From an uncultured Granulosicoccaceae bacterium (GTDB lineage Bacteria > Pseudomonadota > Gammaproteobacteria > Granulosicoccales > Granulosicoccaceae), in assembly GCA_938007995.1 (NCBI GenBank), contig CALLLW010000006.1, positions 62,001 to 126,000 on the forward strand: DNA of 64,000 bases, given 5' to 3'. A model generated the notes under the pieces. The model was given only the letters and a program-made list of their open reading frames with translations. It ran no database searches and had not been told where the DNA came from. Made by a program: the position numbers and the translations under genes. Shown piece by piece: positions 55,814 to 64,000 of this stretch (within the stretch, counting starts at the first letter, position 1; each line of letters starts with the position of its first letter).

Positions 55814-57113
55814 AGCTACTGACAACCACGCAGTTTCTGCCTTTGGCAATGGCGTTCTGCAGAGACTTATTAGCATTGCCAATCATGGCTAAAAACGATT
55901 CATCGGTATTGCTTGTTGCTCCGACACTGCAACTGACAGTCAGTAGGCTTGACTGATAATCGACGCTACTCTTGTTCACCAGTTGTCGCAAGCGCTCGCA
56001 TACCATAATAGCGTTGTGATCACCGACATTGCTAAGCAGGCAGATAAATGTTGATGCATCGTAGCGTGCCATCACATCATTCTGACGCAGCTCCGCGCTG
56101 AGTAGCGGTGCCAGTGACTTAATCACTGCGTTGCTGGCTTCGGGGCTGTGCTGTGTCGTTATATCTTCGTAGTTGTCAATTTCGATCATTGCCAGTGTCA
56201 GTTTGATATCGCCGCGAATGGCACTGCCGTAGAGTTTTTCGCCAACTTCAAACAGGTAATCACGGTTGTAGACACCGGTCTGCAAATCTCTTGTAGCGTT
56301 GTATTTGATCTCACGCACTCGCTCGACTGACTCAACACAGTGTTTTATGCGATAGTAAAATTCATCCGTGGGCATTGGCTGACGAATGACGTCATTGGCG
56401 CCGGCACGGAGCAGCTTGGCACCGAGTTGTTGTTCGTCCTGGCTGCATAGTGTGGCAATAGCCAGGTCTTCGCGGCGATACTGCTGTCGCAGATCACTGA
56501 TCGTTTCCATCGCGTCGAACTGCAGTGTGCTTTGATCCATGATGATCAGTGAGATATCTGGATGTTCACTGAGTTGCCGGCGTATATCTGCCTTGTTGCG
56601 TACGTCTATAATGGTATATCTGTGGATGTCCAGCAATTGGCGGATCTTCTTTCTGTTGATATCGTCAGTGCTGAAATAAAGGATTTTTCGTTGCGGGTTT
56701 TGTAGTGTCTGCTGAACAATATCTGCAAGCAGTTCGATATCTTCGTCGGTACGTTTCAGTACGCAATCGATAATATGCTTATCCAGCAGTCGATCAGCAA
56801 CATCGTCAGTCACCTTGGACGATATCGCAATCGTCGGGATCGCGTTTTCGGTTAATGAGTCTAACACTTCACCATTCGGCGCATCTGGCAGTCGGGTGTC
56901 AACCACTGCCAGTACATACTCACCGGCGTGTTGCTCAACGAGCTTGCGTACTGCAGCAGCGGTATTGACTGCATCTGCTGTCACACCGAGACTCTTTTCA
57001 ACCCGTTCTACCAGCGCATCGCGTACCGCTTGCTCCTGCTCTGCAATCAGCACACGCAGTGAACCGTTGAATTCATTGGATTCGGCTGGCGACGCTTTAG
57101 AAATTTGGCTCAT
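55794..57113 (-). CDS. Response-regulator protein with two REC domains and a degenerate GGDEF domain
   Basis: A 439-residue cytoplasmic signalling protein. A first receiver domain (LRVLIAEQEQAVRDAL... VVDTRLPD, D72 as possible acceptor) and a second (ILYFSTDDINRKKI... IIMDQSTLQFDA, GANDVIRQPMP; D193) are followed by a diguanylate-cyclase fold (DLQTGVYNRDYLFEV). Where active enzymes have RYGGDEF, this one reads RYDASTF (residues 350-356), so cyclase activity is unlikely. It may bind c-di-GMP or GTP, or act by protein contact. No sensor kinase is adjacent. Confidence 0.85.
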   Translation of the reverse strand: MSQISKASPAESNEFNGSLRVLIAEQEQAVRDALVERVEKSLGVTADAVNTAAAVRKLVEQHAGEYVLAVVDTRLPDAPNGEVLDSLTENAIPTIAISSKVTDDVADRLLDKHIIDCVLKRTDEDIELLADIVQQTLQNPQRKILYFSTDDINRKKIRQLLDIHRYTIIDVRNKADIRRQLSEHPDISLIIMDQSTLQFDAMETISDLRQQYRREDLAIATLCSQDEQQLGAKLLRAGANDVIRQPMPTDEFYYRIKHCVESVERVREIKYNATRDLQTGVYNRDYLFEVGEKLYGSAIRGDIKLTLAMIEIDNYEDITTQHSPEASNAVIKSLAPLLSAELRQNDVMARYDASTFICLLSNVGDHNAIMVCERLRQLVNKSSVDYQSSLLTVSCSVGATSNTDESFLAMIGNANKSLQNAIAKGRNCVVVSSSTLADS

Positions 57114-57362
57114 GGCGGGCTTTGGGTTCAGTGGTAGGACTAATAGTAGTTTTACGAGGTTTTAAATACGTATCGAGCAACAGCATTGTCAGGAATTTCG
57201 ATCATTTAAGCGTGGCTTACGTTTAACCGATCGCCGTTTTAGGGGAAAATCTGACAGCAGCTGTTTTTGTGCAATTAGTTTTCCAGATCCCGTGTGGATC
57301 AAATTTAGCTAACCCTAAGGGCTCGCTCAATTCATGCCAATTCTGCCGATTTATTCGTATAA

Positions 57363-58019
57363 ATGATCGATTCGACGCTCGCCGGGGTGCTGCCCGGGAA
57401 CCTGGTCACAGCATTAGAGTGGGTACACGCCGCTTCGGGTTATCTGCAGCGGTCCGATTTGCCCGGCGAACTGGAACAACCCGATCCTACGCCGGCATCT
57501 GTACTGATCCCTTTATTTAAAAACCAGGGCGAATGGCATGTGTTGTTTATCAGGCGCGTTGCAAATGAACGCGATCATCATAGCGGTCAGGTGGCATTTC
57601 CAGGCGGCAGAGCGGATCCGATAGATACTGATCCGGTGGCGACTGCCCTGCGCGAGGCGCACGAGGAAATCGGACTGGAGACTGGCGTCACTAAGGTCAT
57701 ACATGTGCTGCCACAGTATCTGACCAGTAGCAGCTATATTGTGACACCGGTGATTAGTATTGTCCCGTGGCCCTATCCCTACAAAGCCCAGCCGAGCGAA
57801 GTAGGACGGATTTTTTCTATTCCTCTAAGCTGGCTTGCTGATCAGCGAAATGTCGAGTTGCGTGATAAATATGTCAGCCGTGACAACTTTCAGGCGACAC
57901 TGAAAGTGGTGTATTACCAGCCGTTTGATTCAGAGGTGCTGTGGGGTGCTTCTGCACGAATGACCATCTCGTTGCTACAGTCACTTTATGCCGGTGATTT
58001 CAGGTTAAACAAGGAGTAA
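57363..58019 (+). CDS. nudL: CoA pyrophosphatase-type Nudix hydrolase
   Basis: A 218-residue Nudix enzyme. The motif reads FPGGRADPIDTDPVATALREAHEEIGLE, shown here in parts, with the NuCoA pattern just before it (LFIRRVANERDHHSGQVAFPGG). NudL-type enzymes cut CoA to 4'-phosphopantetheine and 3',5'-ADP. The 3',5'-ADP is the substrate of CysQ, also in this window. ATG start at 57363; no strong ribosome site. Confidence 0.88.
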   Translation: MIDSTLAGVLPGNLVTALEWVHAASGYLQRSDLPGELEQPDPTPASVLIPLFKNQGEWHVLFIRRVANERDHHSGQVAFPGGRADPIDTDPVATALREAHEEIGLETGVTKVIHVLPQYLTSSSYIVTPVISIVPWPYPYKAQPSEVGRIFSIPLSWLADQRNVELRDKYVSRDNFQATLKVVYYQPFDSEVLWGASARMTISLLQSLYAGDFRLNKE

Positions 58020-58182
58020 CCCGGTTGGGTTGTGGCTACATCTTTCAGGCTTTTATCCAGCGTCGCAAAGCTTGCAGAAATAACTTTTTTGGCGCCGGTC
58101 TATTGACAGAAAACTCTTTTCTGACGGCCCTGTTCTTCAGGTTTTGGAAGTAATCGCTTTCAATGCGTCTAATTGATCAGTG

Positions 58183-59340
58183 TCAGCGATTTTTCACCGC
58201 GTTAAGAATACGCTCAACACCTTCCTCAAGTAGTACACGGCTACATGCAAAATTCAATCGTTGATAGTGCTTATGGCCGTACTGTCTGCCCGGCGATAAG
58301 CCGACTCCAGCGTTAATAAAAAAATCGCTGGCATCTTCCGACGTAAGTTTGTTTGTGTCTATCCATGCCAGATAAGTTGCATCGAGTTTGTCCATTGATA
58401 GCACATCGGATTGATTGATGGCTTGCATAAGATAATCGTGGTTACCGCGCAGGTACTCGATTAGCTCACTGTGCCATTGCCAGCCATCAGCATAAACTGC
58501 TTCTGCAGCACAGTATGACAACGTTGGCACCAGTGGAACGGTGTACAGACACTCGTGGCTGATTGAATCAAGCAATTGCGGGTCAGCCGCATGTATAAAC
58601 GAACAATTCGCACCGGCCAGATTAAAAGTCTTACTCGGGGACATAATTGTTACAACATGCTGGCTATGCTCTTTTGCAGCCAGTGCGGTTGGTACATGTT
58701 TTTTGGTTTTGCTTAAGATGAGGTCGCAGTGTATTTCATCAGAGATCAGCAAGGCGTTATGACTTGCGCAAAGCGTTGCAATTCTGTGTAGCTCACTTTC
58801 TGAAAACATGACACCCATCGGGTTATGTGGTGAAGACAACAGAAGCGCTGCAGTACGATTTGAAAATGCTTTTTCCAGTGAATCGAAATCGATAGACCAC
58901 GTGCCGGTGTGGGTATTCTCAGCCGGTGTATACAACATAGGTACATCAATGCGCTTTTTGCCAACCTTCTCCGGAATTTCCAGCAATGGGTTGTATACCG
59001 GTGGCATGACGATAACTTCCTCGCCAATTTCACCGGCAATGCGACAGGCTGCTGTAACCGCTGGTAGCACGCCCGGTATCCAGTAGATATCACCGGTATC
59101 AATAGACCAATGGTGTCGGGTAGAACAGTAGTTTGCAACGCAGTCTGCAAGTGACTCGGCAGCAGACGTATAACCTAAGACAGGGTGCTGTATACGTTTG
59201 GATATGGCTTTGGTTACAACGTCCGGGATTGCGAAATCCATATCGGCGATCCACATTGGAATGACATCCGAGCCGAACTTTTGCCACTTTATAGCCTCTG
59301 TATCTTTGCGATTAATAACGCTGTCGAACGGATGGTTCAT
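58183..59340 (-). CDS. PatB/MalY-type C-S lyase (cystathionine beta-lyase family)
   Basis: A 385-residue fold-type I PLP aminotransferase. Family marks: IPMWIADMDFAIPDVV, IYWIPGVLPAVTAA, LLSSPHNPMGVMF, LLISDEIHCDLIL (PLP ring Asp) and the Schiff-base lysine in MSPSKTFNLAGANCSF. It ends with RLNFACSRVLLEEGVERI (carboxylate-binding Arg). It splits C-S bonds of cystathionine or cysteine conjugates. No MalT regulon neighbour is present, so PatB is the better name than MalY. Confidence 0.9.
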   Translation of the reverse strand: MNHPFDSVINRKDTEAIKWQKFGSDVIPMWIADMDFAIPDVVTKAISKRIQHPVLGYTSAAESLADCVANYCSTRHHWSIDTGDIYWIPGVLPAVTAACRIAGEIGEEVIVMPPVYNPLLEIPEKVGKKRIDVPMLYTPAENTHTGTWSIDFDSLEKAFSNRTAALLLSSPHNPMGVMFSESELHRIATLCASHNALLISDEIHCDLILSKTKKHVPTALAAKEHSQHVVTIMSPSKTFNLAGANCSFIHAADPQLLDSISHECLYTVPLVPTLSYCAAEAVYADGWQWHSELIEYLRGNHDYLMQAINQSDVLSMDKLDATYLAWIDTNKLTSEDASDFFINAGVGLSPGRQYGHKHYQRLNFACSRVLLEEGVERILNAVKNR

Positions 59341-59469
59341 GTGTAGCAGTGGTCCTGACTTTGTTGAGCTGAAATGGATTCAACAGAATTTCGGAGTGAA
59401 TTCGGTTATGATCCGGATGCAGTTAATTTTTAATGATTATTTAACACGCATAAATACGGAGAATACACA

Positions 59470-59673
59470 ATGTCAATAGCAAAAGTTACCGAACTCATTG
59501 CATCATCGCCGAAAAGCTTTGAAGACGCTATGTCTAATGGTGTGGCGCGAGCAGACAAGACGCTGAAGAACATCACAGGCGCCTGGGTGAAAGATCAAAA
59601 TGTTGTTGTTGAAAATGGCAAAATCACTGAATACAGAGTGGTTATGAAAGTCACTTTCGTACTCAAAGACTAA
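59470..59673 (+). CDS. Dodecin-family flavin-binding protein
   Basis: A 67-residue dodecin that forms hollow dodecamers which store flavin or CoA. It starts MSIAKVTELIASSPKSFEDAM and has ITGAWVKDQNVVVENGKITEYRVVMKVTF, with the Trp that stacks on the flavin. The ribosome site CGGAGA is well placed. Its leader is AT-rich; it seems to be a single-gene unit. Confidence 0.95.
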   Translation: MSIAKVTELIASSPKSFEDAMSNGVARADKTLKNITGAWVKDQNVVVENGKITEYRVVMKVTFVLKD

Positions 59674-59742
59674 TAACCTGTCGCTTGCGACTTGAACCAC
59701 GCTGAGTCATGTGATTTGCACAAGGCTCAGCTTTAATTCGTT

Positions 59743-60342
59743 ATGATTGCCTGCCGTTTTCTTTTCCTGAGTGCTGTTCTGTTGCTGCCCGGTTGCTACA
59801 TTGAAGGCAGTTCCTGCTCCGGCCCGTTTTGTGTGTCTGTTGCCACTGAAGTGGGTAGCCAAAGCTGTGGTATCGGTTGTGATCAGCGGTTTCAATGTCC
59901 TGATGCCGATGTCGTCAGGGTGTTGTCTACCGATGCAATTAATCAGGCGCGACAGAGCGTTTCAACGCAATCAATAACGCAGAGTTCCTGCGGTCTGCAG
60001 CGCAATTTGAGCACCGTGGTGTGGAACGAAATTCTTTTCGCAGCTGCTGATCGTCACGCTCGTGATATGGCATCAAACAACTTTGTAGACCCCATTGGTA
60101 GTGATGGTTTAAGTGTGGCTGATCGGGTAAGCGGTTTAGATTCATCGCTGACTAATGCCAGCCAGCTTGTCGCCGGGGGATTTTCTGATCCGCAAGCGCT
60201 GATCAATGCATGGTTGCGATTAACCGAAGAGTGCAGCCTGTTACGCAATGAGTCTGTTTCGCAGTTTGCGATGGCATGTCGGTATGATGAAAACTCCGAC
60301 TTTGGCACCTATTGGTCGCTTGTGCTTGCAGACCAGCAGTGA
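59743..60342 (+). CDS. CAP-domain (SCP/PR1) lipoprotein
   Basis: A 199-residue lipoprotein (lipobox LLPGC) with a Cys-rich region next to it (SSCSGPFC, SQSCGIGCDQRFQC), then a CAP domain (FAAADRHARDMASNNFVDPIGSDGLSVADRV). The usual second histidine of the site (FxSH) is replaced by Asp (FVDP), so a metal-binding function is uncertain. CAP lipoproteins in bacteria are mostly of unknown role. It follows the dodecin gene by 70 bp. Confidence 0.82.
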   Translation: MIACRFLFLSAVLLLPGCYIEGSSCSGPFCVSVATEVGSQSCGIGCDQRFQCPDADVVRVLSTDAINQARQSVSTQSITQSSCGLQRNLSTVVWNEILFAAADRHARDMASNNFVDPIGSDGLSVADRVSGLDSSLTNASQLVAGGFSDPQALINAWLRLTEECSLLRNESVSQFAMACRYDENSDFGTYWSLVLADQQ

Positions 60343-60573
60343 GCGTATGCTTCTGTTAAGTACAAAAAGAGTATGAACAGTCAGTTTTTAACTGTAATAA
60401 CTGAAGGCTGTAATAAGTAAGGGCTGGAATGAATAAAGGGGTGGGTTCTGCCGAAGCGCCCCCCACCAATATACCGCCTTATATATGAGAAAGTAAGTCT
60501 CATTGTTGATGTAACTACCTCAGGGATAGGTTTCCCGCCATCCGGGCCAGCAGACAACTTCGACGTCTCTCCG

Positions 60574-61545
60574 TCATTGGATCATCACCTCAACAACAGA
60601 TATGTCGTCGTGTATTGAGGAATCTTTAAGAAACAGTTCAAAACCCTCTGTGATTCTGCTAATTCTGCCATTGCCTTCGTTTTTAATTTTTAAAAGTGAA
60701 GTCAGAGCATTGATATCAAAAACTTCATCATTCGCGCTGGTTGTCTCAATCAGTCCGTCCGTGTAGGCGTACAGTTGATGGCTTTTTTGAAAGTGGTTTG
60801 TGAACAGTTCCACACCAGCGGTGCTGATAGATTCAATACCCAGTGGAAGCTGAGAACTTGGAATTGACTCTACAATTTCTCCCGCATCGTTAGTGATCAA
60901 AATATCCGGTAAGCCCGCATTGCAAACGGTGACTGTACCCCGGGCTTCAAGTACAACAGCAGCGCAACAGAAGAAGCTGGATGGCAGTAGCTCTATCAGT
61001 CGATTATTCAGTTCAGTGACAATCTCTTCAACGCTTAGGCCGTTACGGGCAGTAGCTCTGAATATGGAAGCTACCGGCGCTGCGCTGATTGCTGCAGCAA
61101 TCCCGTGGCCGGTTAAATCTGCCAGTAATGTGTATTTTTCCCCGGAATTGCCAGCATATGCCAATGCAAGGTCACCGGAAAAAGCCTGTAGTGGTCGTTG
61201 CCAAATGTGAGCGTGCCCGGGTGTTTTTTCTGATGGGTCATTGATGTGGCGTAGTACTTTCAATGCCAGCGCTTCTTCCTTGTTACGCTGTGTTTTTATT
61301 TGTACCAGCTTTTTGCTGATTCGATGGAATCGGATCTCACGCTGCGTAAGTTTTCTGTATGCGCGATAAATCAATGCCTGGCACAACACCGACAGCACCA
61401 GCGCAAATACCAACGTCGCTTTGCCTGGTGAGCTGAAGCCATTTGTATCGTTGCTGATGTTGGCAATTGCTAACGCCGCTGCAAGAACAGAGGTTAATAA
61501 CATCACCTCTATTTTATTTTTTCTAAGCCCGTCAATTAAGCACAT
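60574..61545 (-). CDS. Membrane-bound SpoIIE-type PP2C phosphatase
   Basis: A 323-residue protein with two N-terminal transmembrane helices (VMLLTSVLAAALAIANI, TLVFALVLSVLCQALIY), a linker helix (coiled) and a SpoIIE domain from about 110. Metal-site motifs: FSGDLALAY, LLADLTGHGIAAAISA, YTDGLIETT and HDDISVVEV. It is a Ser/Thr phosphatase of the RsbU kind, which usually controls anti-sigma-antagonist switches or other signal proteins. No partner kinase or antagonist gene is adjacent. I find no sensory domain beyond the two helices. Confidence 0.88.
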   Translation of the reverse strand: MCLIDGLRKNKIEVMLLTSVLAAALAIANISNDTNGFSSPGKATLVFALVLSVLCQALIYRAYRKLTQREIRFHRISKKLVQIKTQRNKEEALALKVLRHINDPSEKTPGHAHIWQRPLQAFSGDLALAYAGNSGEKYTLLADLTGHGIAAAISAAPVASIFRATARNGLSVEEIVTELNNRLIELLPSSFFCCAAVVLEARGTVTVCNAGLPDILITNDAGEIVESIPSSQLPLGIESISTAGVELFTNHFQKSHQLYAYTDGLIETTSANDEVFDINALTSLLKIKNEGNGRISRITEGFELFLKDSSIHDDISVVEVMIQ

Positions 61546-61729
61546 GCGTATTAAGCAAACCTGTCACAGGAGCGCTTACTAGTGGCAGTGCGAACGAAAA
61601 TCACACTTCTATCCAACACATCGCGCGCTCGGATTTCGGTTCTAGGTGAGCGGCACAAATACGGAAAGCTGGTGTTACGGAATGCGCATTTTGATTAAAA
61701 AGCGGAATAACGGATAAGCGATTTCTTCT

Positions 61730-62425
61730 TTACTGATCCAGATCGAGGTCGAGCAGGCAATCCGGGCCGTCATTACGTGCATTGTTGACATAATCGCTAA
61801 TCTGTCTGATGTTAAAAGCTCCTGGTGACAAGGGTTGCATCATTTGGTTGATGCGATCAGTGTTATCGTTGTTCAACCATTCATCCATCGCTTCCGGGTG
61901 TATGATTACCGGTTGTCTGTTGTGAATGTCCTGCATTTGACTATTTGCTTCAGTGGTAATCAGACAGCACTGACTGTAACCATCGGCATGACTTTGTATA
62001 ATGGCACCGAGCGCCATCGCCGGTGCGTTTTCCAGTGAAATGTGATGTGCGATTTTTGCGCTGGCGTTTTTTGCACTGTCTATTTTGGTGTTGTTCGTGC
62101 GCTGCCATTCATAAAAACCGTTGATCGGTATAATGCCACGGTAGCGACGTACCAGATTCCTGAACGAAGGCTTTTCCCATATTGTTTCTGATCTGGCATT
62201 GAACAGTGGTCTTTTGAATTGCCCCTCTTTAGCCCAGGGTGGAACAAAACCCCATTGCATGGGCTCAATTGTGGTGGCGGTTCTGGATATCAGTACGCCC
62301 CAGAGCGCGGCTGTCGGTGACACATTGTATTTGGGAGTAAATTTGTCTTCAGGCAGCACCAGTCCGAGTTGGTCAAGCAACCACTGTATACCTTCGTGAT
62401 CAGAGATATTCATTCTTCCGCACAT
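61730..62425 (-). CDS. yedK: SOS-response-associated peptidase family protein (YedK/HMCES, SRAP)
   Basis: A 231-residue SRAP protein that forms a covalent link to abasic sites in single-stranded DNA through its N-terminal cysteine (MCGRMNI; Met is removed). Other marks: NARSETIWEKPSFRNLVRRYRGIIPINGFYEWQ in parts (NARSET, GFYEWQ) and the histidine in QDIHNRQPVII. Conserved residues needed for crosslink are present. Confidence 0.92.
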   Translation of the reverse strand: MCGRMNISDHEGIQWLLDQLGLVLPEDKFTPKYNVSPTAALWGVLISRTATTIEPMQWGFVPPWAKEGQFKRPLFNARSETIWEKPSFRNLVRRYRGIIPINGFYEWQRTNNTKIDSAKNASAKIAHHISLENAPAMALGAIIQSHADGYSQCCLITTEANSQMQDIHNRQPVIIHPEAMDEWLNNDNTDRINQMMQPLSPGAFNIRQISDYVNNARNDGPDCLLDLDLDQ

Positions 62426-62614
62426 TTAGGGCTCCCGGGTGATTGCTGATGTGGCAGGTGTTTACCTCTATGACTGTATCCTTCGATACAGTTCGCGAAG
62501 ACAGCAGATGTTCAGTGACTTCGAAGCAGAATGGTGTCACTTTTACTGTAGTCCGGCAATGTGTATGTACAACGGCATCTCGTGTGAATGGACTCGTCTG
62601 TTAATGGATAAAAA

Positions 62615-63397
62615 ATGAAATTACATTATATATCAGGTGTAGTGATGATCTGCACTCTGCTGGCGGCGGATATTGCAATGGCCGATCATGAGGTAATTCT
62701 GGTACCGGATGATCGCAACATCGAGCGCAGTGACCGTCGTCACACCGGGGCAAAGCCAGCGACAAGACACACCCGCCGGTCAGATTCGGGGTTTCAGCAT
62801 CGTCGACCGTACCTGACTCCGTACTTTGGCGGTGGCTTTGGATCCGGTGGAGATGTTGTGGGGCGCTTTACCGATAATTTCGGTGATACAGACAGAATAA
62901 GAAGCGGTGGTGGAGTCTATTTTGAAGGCGGCTTACTGGCGGCGTTTGATGACTATACACATTTACGCGTAACGGCTGGTTATGAGACTGACCGCACTGA
63001 TAGCGCTAATGGTGGCGCATCCTTTGACCGAACTCGCTTTGACGCTGTGTTACTGCGTAACTTTGGTGTGTTTGAAGTGGGTGCGGGTGTAACCGCTCAT
63101 GTGGGTGTCGATTACAACTGCAGTATTAACTCGATTTGCGCTAGCGACCTTGAGTTTGATAACGCATTCGGATTTACCGTTGAGTACGCGCTCACATCAC
63201 TTAACCGCTGGACAAACACGGGTTCGCGCAGCGACAGGTATTTCAGTCCGCTGCGTTCAGCGAGACTCGGGCTGCGTTATACCGGTATTGAATACAACAC
63301 CAGCGATAGCTTTTTTGGTGACGCAGCTGACGGCAATTTAAGTGGTGATGAACTGGATGGCAGCTCACTATCACTGTTTGTCGGATTTGCGCTGTAA
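62615..63397 (+). CDS. Putative exported outer-membrane beta-barrel protein
   Basis: A 260-residue protein with a signal peptide (VVMICTLLAADIAMADHE), an Arg/His-rich N-terminal stretch (RNIERSDRRHTGAKPATRHTRRSD) of about 50 residues, then alternating strands with glycines and aromatic residues (YFGGGFGSGGDVV, LRVTAGYETD, ARLGLRYTGIEYN), ending in SLSLFVGFAL with a C-terminal Leu. These fit an 8-stranded outer-membrane barrel. I do not recognise a specific family; the His-rich part could bind metal or be surface-exposed linker. Confidence 0.65.
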   Translation: MKLHYISGVVMICTLLAADIAMADHEVILVPDDRNIERSDRRHTGAKPATRHTRRSDSGFQHRRPYLTPYFGGGFGSGGDVVGRFTDNFGDTDRIRSGGGVYFEGGLLAAFDDYTHLRVTAGYETDRTDSANGGASFDRTRFDAVLLRNFGVFEVGAGVTAHVGVDYNCSINSICASDLEFDNAFGFTVEYALTSLNRWTNTGSRSDRYFSPLRSARLGLRYTGIEYNTSDSFFGDAADGNLSGDELDGSSLSLFVGFAL

Positions 63398-63516
63398 CCG
63401 ATCGTTGTAATGCAGTCCATGAATGCGTAGCTGCACCCCGTTGCAATCTGACTCACTGCATCCGGTGCTGCTACACTGTAACGCTTTGAATAAATCGCAA
63501 GATGTGAATTTTTAAA

Positions 63517-64000
63517 GTGAAAAAGCACCGGAACGGTTTGCAGCATAGTCTTCAATATACAGCGGCAAAGCTGGATCGGGCGGACAAACTGCGCCGGTCG
63601 GATAAAGAAATCAGCAAGCTCTGGGAGCATCATCAATGCAGGGTGGTGCCTGTATACAACAACAAACATCTTTTTGATGCTTCTGACCAACCGGTTCTCC
63701 CTTTAGCAGCGGAACTCAGCAGGCAAAAAATCAACACCAGTGCTCGAAGTTTTCTGGGCCTCAATGATGGTGTGCCGTACTTTTCAATCGTGTTTGATGC
63801 CACGGATGCCGAACAGCTACAGACACGCTTTGCAGGCTCGCAGTTTTGTGATTTAAGAACACTTGCTGCGGCACTCAACAGTGAGCTGGCATCCATACTC
63901 GCTTACGCCCGCGGGCTGGCTCACTGGCAGCGTAGCAGTGGTTACTGCGGCCGTTGTGGAGGTCGTAACAAGCTGGTAGCCGCCGGACATGCCATGCAGT
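63517..64000 (+). CDS. nudC: NADH pyrophosphatase / RNA deNADding Nudix enzyme NudC, 5' part only
   Basis: An open frame from GTG 63517 to the right edge gives the first 161 residues. The N-terminal domain (QYTAAKLDRADKLRRSD, CRVVPVYNN) and the zinc ribbon start (WQRSSGYCGRCGGRNKL) match NudC, which cuts NAD(H) and NAD caps on RNA. The catalytic Nudix box and the second CxxC lie beyond the window. A TGA is in frame just before, and no ribosome site is clear, so GTG is the only choice. Confidence 0.82.
   Translation, partial: MKKHRNGLQHSLQYTAAKLDRADKLRRSDKEISKLWEHHQCRVVPVYNNKHLFDASDQPVLPLAAELSRQKINTSARSFLGLNDGVPYFSIVFDATDAEQLQTRFAGSQFCDLRTLAAALNSELASILAYARGLAHWQRSSGYCGRCGGRNKLVAAGHAMQ

Overview
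The window reads as a stretch of chromosome from a free-living, Gram-negative, probably marine gammaproteobacterium. The reasons are the gene order gmk-rpoZ-spoT-ridA-recG, a type II secretion pseudopilin operon (gspGHIJKLMN) beside a rhombosortase-type rhomboid protease, sucAB-lpd-sucCD, a FadD of E. coli length, EnvC/CtpA, YchJ, and several outer-membrane OmpA-like proteins. Base composition looks even and moderate. I see no rRNA or tRNA gene, no insertion sequence, no phage gene and no CRISPR array, so this looks like core chromosome rather than an island. The genus cannot be fixed from what I can see.

Layout. 1-11 kb: a cut-off EcKL-type kinase; an HpcH/HpaI aldolase; an argE-like deacetylase followed by a cysteine-desulfurase-like enzyme; trhO (tRNA U34 hydroxylation); an exported DUF4159 protein; a cold-shock protein; a small exported FixH/YtkA-like protein; puuB; and uvrD. 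11-15.5 kb: the most unusual part. It holds a possible 49-aa leader ORF, a secreted protein made of twelve ~23-residue repeats grouped in four cysteine-bounded modules plus a peptidoglycan-binding domain, then an exported HtrA-like protein that has lost two of its three catalytic residues, and a YegP-like DUF1508 protein. 15.4-27 kb: a site-2 protease, two acyl-CoA ligases, the envelope pair EnvC/CtpA, a membrane-anchored protein with a metzincin zinc signature, a second cold-shock protein, an alpha/beta hydrolase, YchJ, DUF3301, DUF1244 and a DUF6231-like protein. 27-35 kb: the 2-oxoglutarate dehydrogenase / succinyl-CoA synthetase block sucA-sucB-lpd-sucC-sucD, with candidate promoters before sucA and before lpd. 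35.6-43.4 kb: a lone ATP-grasp enzyme like the graspetide ligases, then gmk, rpoZ, spoT, ridA, recG and the rhomboid protease. 43.6-50.5 kb: gspG to gspN, mostly overlapping, then cysQ. 50.8-64 kb: two OmpA-family proteins, an SLC13 transporter and a CBS-domain protein, a 59-aa zinc-finger-like gene with a duplicated start region, a response-regulator protein with a broken GGDEF motif, a CoA-type Nudix hydrolase, a PatB-like C-S lyase, dodecin, a CAP-domain lipoprotein, a SpoIIE-type phosphatase, a YedK/SRAP protein, a putative outer-membrane barrel and the 5' part of nudC.

Functional links. Central carbon flow (suc genes, fatty-acid activation), the stringent response (rpoZ-spoT beside gmk, which supplies GDP) and envelope building or export (EnvC, CtpA, OmpA proteins, Gsp, rhomboid protease) dominate. 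The gsp operon lacks gspC, D, E and F here, so they must lie elsewhere if the secretion system works. All function calls rest on reading the protein sequences by eye; no database search was possible.
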